Made by a program: the position numbers and the translations under genes
Assembly: GCF_016907875.1 (NCBI RefSeq)
Contig: NZ_JAFBCU010000001.1
Span: 2,294,001 to 2,358,000 of the forward strand
Direction of reading: 5' to 3'
Origin: Arthrobacter roseus
GTDB lineage: Bacteria; Actinomycetota; Actinomycetes; Actinomycetales; Micrococcaceae
Length of the DNA: 64,000 nt
Part shown: positions 19,884 through 28,910 of the stretch, one piece after another
Layout of the letters: every line of letters starts with the position of its first letter
Numbering within the stretch: position 1 is the stretch's first letter
Notes under the pieces: generated by a model
Database searches by the model: none
The model's input: the letters and a program-made list of their open reading frames with translations, nothing else
What the model was told of the DNA's origin: nothing

Positions 19884-20837
19884 TTACCTTCGGTGCACTT
19901 CCACTCTAGCACCTTCTAAATCAACTTTTAGACGAAGAACACGCCAGAATTCAGGCGGCACGCCATCAGAGATACCGGCGTGGATTTCGGCTTCAACCCG
20001 GTTGGCCTCCAGGGAGTCGCGAAGGATAACGGCGACGGTGGGGCCAGCTCCTGAGATGACTGCAGCGAAGCCAGCCGAGCGGAGCCTTTTCACCAGCGCG
20101 GAACTATCCGGCATAACCTCTGCTCGATAGGACTGATGTAAGAAATCTTCCGTTGCCGGCACCAGGAGTCCAGGATCCGTCACGAGTGCATGAACCAACA
20201 GGGCCGCCCTGCCCGCATTAGCGGCAGCTGCCCCATGAGGAACGACGTCGGGAAGCAGACCACGAGCCGACGCTGTAGAGAGCTGCCCGGGAGGAATAGC
20301 GACGACGACGCAAATGTCCGGATGAATCGAGACTCGTGCCGCGGCAAATGAAGCCTGGTGGGGCCAGGAGATAGCAAGGGAACCGAGAATGGCCGGGGCC
20401 ACATTATCCGGATGTCCCTCAACCCCGGCACAGAATTGCAGCAACGCTTCATTGCTCAGCCGAGCACTCTCGGGCAGCAACGCATTTGCAGCCACCGCCG
20501 CTGAAACAACGGCCGCCGCTGAAGAACCGAGACCCCGGCCGTGTGGGATACGGTTCTCTGCTGTGAGCCGGAGCGCTGGCGTTGCGAACCCAATGGTCTC
20601 AAAGAAGGTGGACATGACCTCGACACACAGATGAGTGGAGTCCCGAGGCAGATCGTTCTGCCCTTCCCCTTGTACAACGACGGTCGTGTGACCTTCCGCT
20701 GACGTGCTGACGCGAAGAACGTCATAAAGATTTAACGCCAGTCCCAGTGCGTCATAGCCTGGTCCGAGGTTGGCGCTTGTCGCTGGGACCGTCACCGAAA
20801 CGTCCTGCCCGGGTTCCACCCGGTATGGCAGTCTCAT
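19884..20837 (-). CDS. thrB: Homoserine kinase
   Basis: GHMP kinase that phosphorylates homoserine with ATP, the step before threonine synthase. The 317-residue protein has VPATSANLGPGYDALGLAL at about residues 16-34 and the phosphate-binding loop HGRGLGSSAAAVVSAA near 93-108. The third GHMP motif is seen as AAVISGAGPTVAVI near 252. It is the last gene of the argS-lysA-hom-thrC-thrB series; its ATG is one base after the thrC stop. A convergent or terminator structure follows only as the inverted repeat at 19849-19870. Confidence 0.95.
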   Translation of the reverse strand: MRLPYRVEPGQDVSVTVPATSANLGPGYDALGLALNLYDVLRVSTSAEGHTTVVVQGEGQNDLPRDSTHLCVEVMSTFFETIGFATPALRLTAENRIPHGRGLGSSAAAVVSAAVAANALLPESARLSNEALLQFCAGVEGHPDNVAPAILGSLAISWPHQASFAAARVSIHPDICVVVAIPPGQLSTASARGLLPDVVPHGAAAANAGRAALLVHALVTDPGLLVPATEDFLHQSYRAEVMPDSSALVKRLRSAGFAAVISGAGPTVAVILRDSLEANRVEAEIHAGISDGVPPEFWRVLRLKVDLEGARVEVHRR

Positions 20838-21944
20838 CTAGAGCCCTGTCAGGCCGAGCGCGTTGGCAACGCTTACGACGTCGAACTCCACCTTAGTGGG
20901 CTCGATATCCGACCCATCTGCAGTTCGAAGCGCCCACTGTGGGTCCTTTAATCCATGACCGGTCACAGTGATAACCATCGTCTTCTCGGTTGGCACGTTG
21001 CCCGCCGCATGATGTTTCAACAAACCGGCAACGCCAGCAGCAGAAGCCGGCTCGACAAAAACTCCCTCTTTGGAGGACAACCAGCGGTGGGCGGCGAGGA
21101 TCTCCTCGTCCGTCACAGAATCGATGAGGCCACCGGACTCATCCCGGGCGGTCTCGGCCTGTTGCCACGAGGCAGGGTTCCCGATGCGAATGGCGCTCGC
21201 GATGGTGTCAGGCTCCGTGATCGGATGACCTGCCACAATCGGAGCTGAACCGGCCGCCTGGAAACCCCACATGATCGGTGTCTTGGTTGACACGGCGGGT
21301 AACTCCCCCGCCGTCGCCGATATGTAGGATTCCGCGTACTCGCGGTAGCCCTTCCAATAGGCAGTGATGTTGCCAGCGTTACCCACGGGAAGCAGATGGT
21401 AGTCGGGGGCGTCTCCGAGGAAGTCCACGACTTCGAACGCTGCAGTTTTCTGGCCCTCGATCCGTGCAGGGTTAACCGAATTAACGAGGAAGACAGGGTA
21501 ATTTTCACTGAGCTTCCGAGCTACATCGAGACAGTTGTCGAAGTTTCCGTTGACCTGCAGCAGCTCAGCTCCATGGGCAATGGCCTGAGAGAGCTTGCCC
21601 ATGGATATTTTTCCGTCCGGTACCAACACAGCGCATTTGATGCCGGCCTGGGTAGCGTAGGCGGCCGCCGACGCAGACGTATTTCCCGTCGAAGCGCAGA
21701 CCACGGCTTCTGCCCCGGATTCCACAGCGGCTGTGATGGCCATGGTCATGCCCCGGTCCTTGAAGGATCCAGTGGGGTTCATTCCCTCGACCTTCAAATA
21801 CACTTTTGAACCGGTCAGCTCCGATAATGCCGGAGCGAAAACCAGAGGGGTTCCGCCCTCACCGAGCGAGATGATGCGGGTAGCCGGGCCAACTGGCAAG
21901 CGCTGCGCATATTCGCGAATGACCCCGCGCCACTGATGTGCCAT
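20838..21944 (-). CDS. thrC: Threonine synthase
   Basis: PLP enzyme that converts O-phosphohomoserine to threonine; 368 residues. The cofactor lysine is in [14 protein letters not shown] at about residues 57-70, and the phosphate-binding run [15 protein letters not shown] follows near 83. A second glycine-rich segment, [13 protein letters not shown], is at about 188. The length suits the short actinobacterial class of threonine synthase, which lacks the long N-terminal extension of the E. coli/yeast type. It sits directly between hom and thrB with no intergenic bases, so expression of the three is coupled. Confidence 0.96.
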   Translation of the reverse strand: MAHQWRGVIREYAQRLPVGPATRIISLGEGGTPLVFAPALSELTGSKVYLKVEGMNPTGSFKDRGMTMAITAAVESGAEAVVCASTGNTSASAAAYATQAGIKCAVLVPDGKISMGKLSQAIAHGAELLQVNGNFDNCLDVARKLSENYPVFLVNSVNPARIEGQKTAAFEVVDFLGDAPDYHLLPVGNAGNITAYWKGYREYAESYISATAGELPAVSTKTPIMWGFQAAGSAPIVAGHPITEPDTIASAIRIGNPASWQQAETARDESGGLIDSVTDEEILAAHRWLSSKEGVFVEPASAAGVAGLLKHHAAGNVPTEKTMVITVTGHGLKDPQWALRTADGSDIEPTKVEFDVVSVANALGLTGL

Positions 21945-23240
21945 TTATTCCCCCTCAACTCGCAGAACAGAGATCACTGTCTTCACTACATCCATATCAG
22001 CCAGATCCCGCACCGTCGCCGCCAGAGCAGATTCTCGCGCACGGTGCGTGACGAAGCGCAATTCAGCCGATCCCTGAGCACTTTGGCCGGTGCTCTGGTG
22101 CATGGACTCGATCGAGACACCTCGTCCGGCAAAGAGGCTTGCAATGCTGGCCAGAACGCCCGATTCGTCCACCACCTCAACGCCGATCGCGTAGCTCGTC
22201 ATGACGGTGTCGATAGGCAGCGGGCGGATCTCCGCAGAGGCGATTTCAGTACGTCCCGGACCTCCAAGGACCAAACGCCTCGCGGCGCTCACCACGTCAC
22301 CCAGCACGGCTGAGGCCGTTGGCACCCCACCGGCACCCTGACCGTAGAACATTAGTTCCCCTGCACCTTCTGCCTCGACAAAGACAGCGTTGAACGCGCC
22401 GTGGACCGCGGCCAAGGGGTGAGTGCGGCGCAGCAATGAGGGATGGACCCGCACACTCACACCCTCGTCGCCGTCGCCCGTGGTTGTCCGTTCCGCTATG
22501 GCCAACAACTTGATGACATATCCGGCGTCCTTCGCTGCCGCAATGTCCTCCGCTGTGATGTGGCGGATACCCTCGCAGAAGACCCGATCGAGCCGGAAAC
22601 GCGTGTGAAAGGACAGCGTGGCCAGGATTGCCGCTTTTGAAGCGGCATCGTGGCCATCAACATCCGCCGTCGGATCCGCTTCCGCGTATCCCAGCTGCTG
22701 TGCGTCCGCGAGCGCATCGTAGAACTTTACTCCTGTGCTGTCCATCTGGTCAAGAATGTAGTTGGTGGTTCCGTTGACGATGCCAAGGACGCGTGTGATC
22801 TTATCTCCCGACAGGCTGTCGCGGATCGGCCGAACAATAGGGACCGCTCCAGCAACAGCGGCTTCGTAGGAGAGCTGCACACCGGCAGCGTCCGCCTTCT
22901 CGTAGAGGGCCGGACCATGCTGTGCAAGGAGCGCCTTGTTTCCCGTCACCACGCTCGCGCCGTTCTCGATGGCCGCAAGAATGAGTGTCTTCGCGGGTTC
23001 AATTCCTCCCATCAGCTCGATGACGATATCCGCATCTTTGACCAGCGCCGTCGCATTGGTGGTAAACAACTCCGGGGGCAGCTCAACATCTCTGATGGCG
23101 TTGGTGTCTCTCACGGCGATCCCGGTCAGTTCCAGCCGGGCACCGATGCGTTCCTCCAGGGAGTCCGCCTCTTCAAGCAAGATGCGGGCTACTTGGGATC
23201 CGACGCTGCCGCATCCCAAGAGAGCTGTCCTGAGTACCAC
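21945..23240 (-). CDS. hom: Homoserine dehydrogenase
   Basis: Reduces aspartate semialdehyde to homoserine with NAD(P)H, at the branch to threonine and methionine. The 431-residue product has the Rossmann motif LGCGSVGSQVA near the N-terminus, GGIEPAKTL and NKALLAQHG near 100, the catalytic region YEAAVAGAVPIVRPIRD near 145, and a C-terminal ACT domain (about 355-431) of the kind that gives threonine feedback inhibition in Corynebacterium. The frame extends upstream, but GTG at 23240 has AAGGGACGG just upstream and starts VVLRTALLG, matching the family start. Confidence 0.95.
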   Translation of the reverse strand: MVLRTALLGCGSVGSQVARILLEEADSLEERIGARLELTGIAVRDTNAIRDVELPPELFTTNATALVKDADIVIELMGGIEPAKTLILAAIENGASVVTGNKALLAQHGPALYEKADAAGVQLSYEAAVAGAVPIVRPIRDSLSGDKITRVLGIVNGTTNYILDQMDSTGVKFYDALADAQQLGYAEADPTADVDGHDAASKAAILATLSFHTRFRLDRVFCEGIRHITAEDIAAAKDAGYVIKLLAIAERTTTGDGDEGVSVRVHPSLLRRTHPLAAVHGAFNAVFVEAEGAGELMFYGQGAGGVPTASAVLGDVVSAARRLVLGGPGRTEIASAEIRPLPIDTVMTSYAIGVEVVDESGVLASIASLFAGRGVSIESMHQSTGQSAQGSAELRFVTHRARESALAATVRDLADMDVVKTVISVLRVEGE

Positions 23241-23284
23241 TGTGTGCCGTCCCTTCTCGTCGTTACTGTCCTCAAGTTTCCGGT

Positions 23285-24730
23285 TCACCGCGGTGCTCCC
23301 ATGTCCCGGGCCAGCAAGTCTTCTTCGGTTTCGCCGCGGATGATCAACCGGGCGCACGTTTCCGTCACGGCAATGACCGGCGGCCGTCCAATGTAGTTGT
23401 AATTGCTGGCGAGTGCCCAGCAGTAGGCTCCGGTTCCGGGCACTGCCAACAGGTCACCGGTGCATATGTCAGCGGGAAGGTACACGTCCCTGACCACGAT
23501 GTCGCCGCTCTCGCAGTGCTTTCCCACTACTCGGCTTAGCTCCGGTTCAGCTTTCGAGGCCCGGTTGGCCAGTACGGCAGAGTAATCCGCGTCGTAGAGC
23601 ACTGGCCTGGCGTTATCGCTCATTCCCCCGTCAACGGAAATATACCGGCGAGGCGCAGTGCCTCCCTCCCCCAGTTCCGTGCTCACGTCCACCTGGACAG
23701 TCTTCAGGGTGCCCACCTCATACAGAGTGAACGTTGTGGGTCCTGCTATAGCGCGGCCCGGCTCAATGGAGATCCGCGGGACCGCCATTGAGAGTTTCCG
23801 GCAGGTTGACCCGACGACGGCGGCCATTGCGTTCGCGATCTCCGCCGGAGGTCTTGGCTCATCCTGTTCGGTATAGGCAATGCCGTAACCGCCACCGAGA
23901 TCGAGTTCTGGCAGCTCGACACCGTGAGTGTCCCTGACGTAGCCGAGGAAGTCCAGCAGACGGGTGGCGGCTAGTTCAAAGCCATCCGGTTCAAAAATCT
24001 GTGACCCAATATGGCAGTGAAGTCCCAACAGCTTGATGTGTGGACTTCTCAGTGCCATGACTACAGCAGTCTCTGCCGGCGAACGGGGGTCATCGCCTCC
24101 GGGTGAGAGGGAGAGACCGAACTTCTGGTCCTCGTGTGCTGTGGCGATGAATTCGTGCGTATGCGCGTGCACGCCGGGCGTCAGCCGCAGCATGACGTTG
24201 GCCACCGCCCGCCGCCCGCCGGCGATTGTGTGGATCCGCTGGAGCTCATGGATGCTGTCCACAATGATCCGACCCACTCCAAGGTCCAGCGCCCGGTTGA
24301 TTTCTGCGTCCGACTTATTATTGCCGTGGAGTCCCAGTTGCGGCCCGGTGAGCCCTGCCCGCTCCGCAACAGCCAGCTCTCCACCGGAGCAGGTGTCCAG
24401 CCGAAGTCCCTCTTCCACGACCCAGCGCGCCACTTCGGTGCACAAGAACGATTTCCCCGCGTAGTAGACGTCCGCGCCACCGCACAGGGGCGCGAAGGCA
24501 TCGTTGAACGCGTCCAGGAATGATCGTGCTCTGAGGCGAAAGTCGGTTTCCGATACGACAAAGACAGGCGTGCCGAAGTCTGCGGCTATTTTTTCCACGC
24601 CAACACCCCCAACGCTCAGTTGACCGTTATCGAGCCTTTCGACGTCGTGCGCCCACTGCTGGACCCACAGGCTATTGCGCTCCGATGGGTACGAAAGCCA
24701 GCCTGGCGCCAGAGGTGAGGCACCCATCAC
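23285..24730 (-). CDS. lysA: Diaminopimelate decarboxylase
   Basis: Removes CO2 from meso-diaminopimelate to give lysine, with PLP on an alanine-racemase-type barrel. In the 481-residue protein the cofactor lysine is in DVYYAGKSFLCTEVARW near residue 90, HCHIGSQIFEP near 237, the glycine loop ELDLGGGYGIAYT near 275 and CESGDIVVRDVYLP near 405. Two starts are possible: GTG at 24730, whose GTGA overlaps the argS stop, and ATG three bases later. Either way the gene is translationally linked to argS, an arrangement also known in Corynebacterium. Confidence 0.96.
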   Translation of the reverse strand: MMGASPLAPGWLSYPSERNSLWVQQWAHDVERLDNGQLSVGGVGVEKIAADFGTPVFVVSETDFRLRARSFLDAFNDAFAPLCGGADVYYAGKSFLCTEVARWVVEEGLRLDTCSGGELAVAERAGLTGPQLGLHGNNKSDAEINRALDLGVGRIIVDSIHELQRIHTIAGGRRAVANVMLRLTPGVHAHTHEFIATAHEDQKFGLSLSPGGDDPRSPAETAVVMALRSPHIKLLGLHCHIGSQIFEPDGFELAATRLLDFLGYVRDTHGVELPELDLGGGYGIAYTEQDEPRPPAEIANAMAAVVGSTCRKLSMAVPRISIEPGRAIAGPTTFTLYEVGTLKTVQVDVSTELGEGGTAPRRYISVDGGMSDNARPVLYDADYSAVLANRASKAEPELSRVVGKHCESGDIVVRDVYLPADICTGDLLAVPGTGAYCWALASNYNYIGRPPVIAVTETCARLIIRGETEEDLLARDMGAPR

Positions 24731-26376
24731 ATGCGCTCCGGCGCCGAGACTCCGAGCAGCCCAAGTCCGTTTCCCAAGACCTGTGTTGTGGCGTTATTCA
24801 GCCAGAGCCTGGTGTGATTCACGGCCGCAGCCTGCTGCTCGCCGATGGGTGTGATGCGGCAAGATGCGTACCACCGGTGATAAGAACCGGCAATGACCTC
24901 GAGATGTCGTGCAACCCGGTGGGGTTCGCGGAACTGTGCGGACTGCGCCACGACCGATGGATACGTGCCCAGATGTGCGAGCAATTCCGTCTCGCTTTCA
25001 TGTGCGAGTGTTCCGGCATCGAACTCCGAGCCATCCACCCCTGCGGCAGCCGCGTTGCGCGCTGCGGCACAGGACCGAGCGTGTGCGTACTGGACGTAGA
25101 ACACAGGATTGTCGTTGGACTTCTTGACCAGCAGATCCAGATCAATGTCGATGTTGGAGTCTGCGGAGTAGCGCGCCAATGCGTAGCGGGCAGCGTCCAC
25201 GCCGACTGCGTCGACCAGGTCCTCCAGGGTAACGACCGTTCCGGCTCGTTTGGACATTCTGACTGCCTTGCCCTCACGCACCAGATTCACCATCTGTCCG
25301 ATGAGCACCTCCACGGAGTCTGCGCTGTGGCCCAGAGCAGCCGCCGCGGCCTTCAACCGGGCAACATAGCCGTGGTGATCAGCGCCGAGCAGATAGAGGT
25401 TGAGGGTGAATCCGCGGTCCAACTTGTTCTGAATGTAGGCGATGTCACCGGCAATGTAGGCCGGATCACCGTCCGATTTGATAACTACACGGTCTTTGTC
25501 GTCACCGAATTCGGTGGAGCGTAGCCACCACGCACCGTCGGCGGAGTAGAGACTGCCAGAACCCTTGAGCTGTTCCAACAGCTTACCGACCGCGCCGTCC
25601 TTGTGCAGCGAATCCTCGTGGAAGTAGACGTCGAAATCCACTCCGAAAGCGTGCAGGGATGCCTTGATATCCCCGAACATGAGGTCCACACCGATGGCAC
25701 GGAACTGTTCCTGGGATGCGTCATCATCCTGGTCAAGGACGGCCGGTGCGATGCTGAGCACCCGGGCTGCGATGTCAGTGATGTACTGACCCGCATAGCC
25801 GTCCTCCGGCGCCGGCTGCTCTTTGGCACTGGCCAGGAGCGAACGGGCGAACTTGTCGATCTGGGAACCGTGATCGTTGAAGTAGTATTCACGGGTCACT
25901 GCAGCTCCCGCAGCTTCAAAGATCCGCGCTAGTGCGTCACCGACGGCTGCCCACCGGGTGCCGCCGAGATGAATGGGACCCGTGGGATTCGCGGAAACGA
26001 ATTCCAAGTTAATCCGCTGATCGGACATAACCTGTGAGGTCCCGTAGCTGGAACCTGTATCTACGATGTTTCTGGCCAGTTCGCCCGCCGCAGACGCGTC
26101 CAGAACAATGTTGAGAAAGCCTGGACCGGCAATGTCCACCGATGCTACGCCGTCGACTTCTTCCAGCCTGCCCTTCAGCAACGAGGCAAAATCGCGAGGG
26201 TTCATCCCTGCACGCTTGGCCACCTGCAAAGCGATGTTAGTGGCCCAATCTCCGTGATCGCGGTTCTTTGGCCGTTCCACCCGCACCTCGGCAGGCGGAT
26301 CAACGTTGATATCGCCGGCGGAAACGGCATCGCGGAGGCAGGAAAGAATGGCGGAACTGAGTTCTTCTGGAGTCAC
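24727..26376 (-). CDS. argS: Arginyl-tRNA synthetase
   Basis: Class I synthetase that charges tRNA-Arg; 549 residues. It has an N-terminal Add1 domain with DHGDWATNIALQ near residue 36, the HIGH-like motif ANPTGPIHLGGTRWAAVGD near 130-148, the KMSKS-like MSKRAGTVVTLEDLV near 373, and the C-terminal DALR anticodon-binding domain with YAHARSCAAARNA near 430. It leads the aspartate-family operon, an association known from Corynebacterium where argS-lysA are co-expressed and respond to lysine and arginine. A tRNA-Arg gene lies 168 bases upstream on the other strand. Confidence 0.96.
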   Translation of the reverse strand: MTPEELSSAILSCLRDAVSAGDINVDPPAEVRVERPKNRDHGDWATNIALQVAKRAGMNPRDFASLLKGRLEEVDGVASVDIAGPGFLNIVLDASAAGELARNIVDTGSSYGTSQVMSDQRINLEFVSANPTGPIHLGGTRWAAVGDALARIFEAAGAAVTREYYFNDHGSQIDKFARSLLASAKEQPAPEDGYAGQYITDIAARVLSIAPAVLDQDDDASQEQFRAIGVDLMFGDIKASLHAFGVDFDVYFHEDSLHKDGAVGKLLEQLKGSGSLYSADGAWWLRSTEFGDDKDRVVIKSDGDPAYIAGDIAYIQNKLDRGFTLNLYLLGADHHGYVARLKAAAAALGHSADSVEVLIGQMVNLVREGKAVRMSKRAGTVVTLEDLVDAVGVDAARYALARYSADSNIDIDLDLLVKKSNDNPVFYVQYAHARSCAAARNAAAAGVDGSEFDAGTLAHESETELLAHLGTYPSVVAQSAQFREPHRVARHLEVIAGSYHRWYASCRITPIGEQQAAAVNHTRLWLNNATTQVLGNGLGLLGVSAPERM

Positions 26377-26544
26377 CGGTCAAGCATACCGGCGGCGGGT
26401 CTACAGCAACGGATCCGGGTAGCCGTGTGACGGCCGCCAAGGGCAGCGGGAACCGTTCGTTTCGGTCTACCCGACCTGCTAAACTTCTTGAGTCCCCGGA
26501 CGGGTTTGGCCAATGAAGTAGATATAGGGGCCGACGTGCGGAAT

Positions 26545-26617
26545 GCCTTCGTAGCTCAGGGGATAGAGCGTCTGCCTCCGGAGCAGAAGGTCGTAGGTTC
26601 GAATCCTATCGAGGGCA
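26545..26617 (+). tRNA. tRNA-Arg (anticodon CCG)
   Basis: The 73-base gene folds as a complete cloverleaf. The acceptor stem pairs GCCTTCG with CGAGGGC, with one G-U pair; the D-arm has GCTC/GAGC; the anticodon arm TCTGC/GCAGA encloses loop CTCCGGA with anticodon CCG for codon CGG; the T-arm GTAGG/CCTAT encloses TTCGAAT. The discriminator is A. The 3' CCA is not encoded (CCG follows), so it must be added by a nucleotidyltransferase. The gene is divergent from argS, whose product charges it. Confidence 0.97.
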
Positions 26618-26702
26618 CCGAAGTAAACACAGTCTCCCTGTGCTGTTCATCACGACTGTTGGTATGTTGTTTAGACCAATCGGCTGACGGAGAGGCAGAT
26701 TT

Positions 26703-27446
26703 GTGGGCACCAGCAACGCCGGAAGCCTGCTCCAGCGCCCGTCAATCTGGTGGACTGCCGCTCTTCTCCTACTCGTCATCCTTGGCGCGGGCTCGTTGGG
26801 TCCGCTGAGCGCGGACCCGCGCATGGACCTTGTCCTCCCCGAACGCTTAATTCCGGACCCTGTGATTGCAGCGACTCCACCGCCAGAACCCGTCGCGGAA
26901 CCAGAGCAGGCACCAGATCCCGGACCGGAACTTGTCTACGCAACCATCGCCGCCGTCATCGTTCTGATTACGGTCGCGACCTACATGCTCATCACCATCC
27001 TCAAGCGCCTTCGCCGGCCGGAACAAGAACCGGGGAACGAGAGCGATGCCGTCGTGGAACTGGACCCCATCCCCGGTGAAACAGAATCGGTGATTCGAGC
27101 GCACCTGTCCAGGGCCACTGAAGTCCTTAGCGGACCCACCGATTCCGCGGACGCAGTCATCGCGTGCTGGCTACAGCTGGAAGCCGCGACAAGTCACGCC
27201 GGCAGATCCCGCAAACCCCACGAAACGCCGTCGGAATATACGGCCGGCATTCTCGAGAGATTCGACGCCGCACCAACAGACACGGCCACGTTGATGACCA
27301 CCTATGAACGCGTACGGTTTGCGGCCTCAGCCCGCGGTCGTGAGGTCTCCGCTGCCGAGCTCAACGCCGTACGGGAGGCCCTGAACGGGGTCACCGCGGC
27401 CGTCCGCACGTTCATGGACAGACAGAGCAGACATGAAAACGCGTAA
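26703..27446 (+). CDS. DUF4129 domain-containing membrane protein
   Basis: A 247-residue protein with two membrane helices (about residues 17-33 and 78-100). Between them lies a Pro/Glu-rich stretch and after them a cytosolic helical DUF4129 domain with ACWLQLEAATSHAG and RKPHETPSEYTAGIL at about 158-183, the recognised core of the family. DUF4129 proteins accompany transglutaminase-like, MoxR and DUF58 genes and are of unknown function. The start is GTG at 26703 with GGAGAGG nearby. The 3' end overlaps the next gene by 14 bases. It is the first of five linked membrane/AAA+ genes. Confidence 0.82.
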   Translation: MGTSNAGSLLQRPSIWWTAALLLLVILGAGSLGPLSADPRMDLVLPERLIPDPVIAATPPPEPVAEPEQAPDPGPELVYATIAAVIVLITVATYMLITILKRLRRPEQEPGNESDAVVELDPIPGETESVIRAHLSRATEVLSGPTDSADAVIACWLQLEAATSHAGRSRKPHETPSEYTAGILERFDAAPTDTATLMTTYERVRFAASARGREVSAAELNAVREALNGVTAAVRTFMDRQSRHENA

Positions 27447-27930
27447 CTGGGTTGCCTGTACGCTTCTCGCCGCGGCCGCCTACGGCTCGTCACACTACCT
27501 GGGCCTTGACGTGCGTCACGCCATCGCGATCACGCTCGCGGCGTTCATGGCGGGGGTCGCGTACGTCCTGCTGGATTCTCTGTCCGGCGACCCCGGTAGG
27601 CTCGAACCGGAAAGAGTCAGGACACCCCGCGGTCTGGATGAGGTGCAGGCGCTTGCGTTCTCACTCTCAGCCAACGGCGGACGGACAGGCAACCGTGCGC
27701 GGCTACTGCTTGTCAAACTCGCAGACCGCACCCTCAGACAGGACGGCTTCCACCCGGCCGACGACGACATTCCGGATGGTCTGGGTAGCTCACTGACCGC
27801 CCTGCTGGACCGGCGTATCCAGGAGACGGATCTGCCCAGAGGCACCGTGCCGGCAGCCGTGAGAGAACTCGAGGCATACCTTTCAGCGGAACATCCGCTA
27901 CAGCCAGCCACAGAACCGGAGCTCACATGA
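27433..27930 (+). CDS. Hypothetical membrane protein in the MoxR/DUF58 cluster
   Basis: I do not recognise a family. The 165-residue product has two close N-terminal hydrophobic segments (about residues 7-20 and 28-47) and a soluble remainder with basic and acidic residues (RTPRGLDEVQALAFSL, LLLVKLADRTLRQDG, LLDRRIQETDLPRG). It overlaps the DUF4129 gene at its 5' end and the moxR gene at its 3' end (4 bases), so it belongs to one translational unit. Helix-rich cytosolic sequence of this kind often sits near AAA+ partners; a role in the same membrane complex is inference. Confidence 0.75.
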   Translation: MKTRNWVACTLLAAAAYGSSHYLGLDVRHAIAITLAAFMAGVAYVLLDSLSGDPGRLEPERVRTPRGLDEVQALAFSLSANGGRTGNRARLLLVKLADRTLRQDGFHPADDDIPDGLGSSLTALLDRRIQETDLPRGTVPAAVRELEAYLSAEHPLQPATEPELT

Positions 27931-28910
27931 GAGACCACGAAAACACAAGCATCGACGTCGTTGCGCAGCAAAGTGACGCCGTCCTCACCGAGCTCGCGAA
28001 CGTTGTGGTGGATATGCGCCAGCCGCTCAGGTTGGCACTCGCGGCTGTCCTGGCCGGCGGGCACGTCTTGTTCGAGGACATGCCCGGCCTCGGCAAGACG
28101 CTAGCCGCAAAGTCGATGGCGCAGACGCTAGGACTACACTTCGACAGGCTGCAATGCACCCCAGACCTTCTGCCCTCTGATATCACTGGGTCCTCCATCT
28201 TTGACCCCTCCACGCGAACATTCGATTTCCGTCCCGGCCCCGTCTTCACCGGCCTGTTCCTCGCTGACGAAATCAACCGCACCTCCCCCAAGACACAATC
28301 GGCCCTACTCGAGGCGATGGCCGAACGCCAGGTGTCGGTGGAAGGCCGAACCCTCGCCCTCGAAGCACCATTTCACGTATTCGCTACAGCGAACCCCATC
28401 GAGTTTGAAGGCACCTATCCCCTGCCCGAAGCCCAGCTGGACCGGTTCCTGATCCGGCTGGCCATCGGCTATCCGGACACCGCGGCAGAAACGGAAATCA
28501 TCTCGCGCCGACTTTTCCGCGGCGAAGAAGCGAGCCACGTACGCAGAATCATCGAGCCCGGACAGTTGCTTGCCATGCAGCAATCCGTCGAGGCGACCGG
28601 CGTCAACCGGGACATCATCGACTATGCCGTCCGCCTGACCGCAGCAACCAGAGAGCATACTGGCCTCGACGCCGGAGCGTCTCCCCGAGGATCGCAGGCA
28701 CTCGTCCTGATGGGACGCGCGCTGGCCGCCATTGATGGACGGGATTATGTCCTTCCGGAGGACATCAAGGCAGTGGCAGTCCCCGTTCTCGCACACCGGC
28801 TGACCCTGACCCCCACATCGTGGGCACGCGGCGTACGGTCTGAAAATGTGGTCCGGGATATTCTGACGACGGTCCAGACCCCGACAACGGCAGCGGCGGA
28901 TGGCAGCTGA
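27927..28910 (+). CDS. MoxR-family AAA+ ATPase
   Basis: A 327-residue cytoplasmic AAA+ ATPase of the MoxR class. Walker A EDMPGLGKTLAAKS is at about residues 49-62, CTPDLLPSDITGSSIF at about 77-92, Walker B LFLADEINRTSPKTQSALLE near 112 and the sensor region FATANPIEFEGTYPLPEAQLDRF near 152. MoxR proteins act as chaperones that insert metal cofactors or mature partner proteins, commonly with a DUF58/VWA partner encoded next door. ATG at 27927 overlaps the preceding stop by four bases (ATGA), and the stop overlaps the DUF58 start by 11 bases. Confidence 0.93.
   Translation: MRDHENTSIDVVAQQSDAVLTELANVVVDMRQPLRLALAAVLAGGHVLFEDMPGLGKTLAAKSMAQTLGLHFDRLQCTPDLLPSDITGSSIFDPSTRTFDFRPGPVFTGLFLADEINRTSPKTQSALLEAMAERQVSVEGRTLALEAPFHVFATANPIEFEGTYPLPEAQLDRFLIRLAIGYPDTAAETEIISRRLFRGEEASHVRRIIEPGQLLAMQQSVEATGVNRDIIDYAVRLTAATREHTGLDAGASPRGSQALVLMGRALAAIDGRDYVLPEDIKAVAVPVLAHRLTLTPTSWARGVRSENVVRDILTTVQTPTTAAADGS

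Noticed and set aside
22650-23396. 248-codon plus-strand frame opposite hom
   Set aside because: Antisense shadow of a conserved enzyme with no start context.
24685-25524. 279-codon plus-strand frame opposite argS
   Set aside because: It is antisense to well-conserved synthetase sequence and shows no recognisable domain; codon use is that of a shadow frame.
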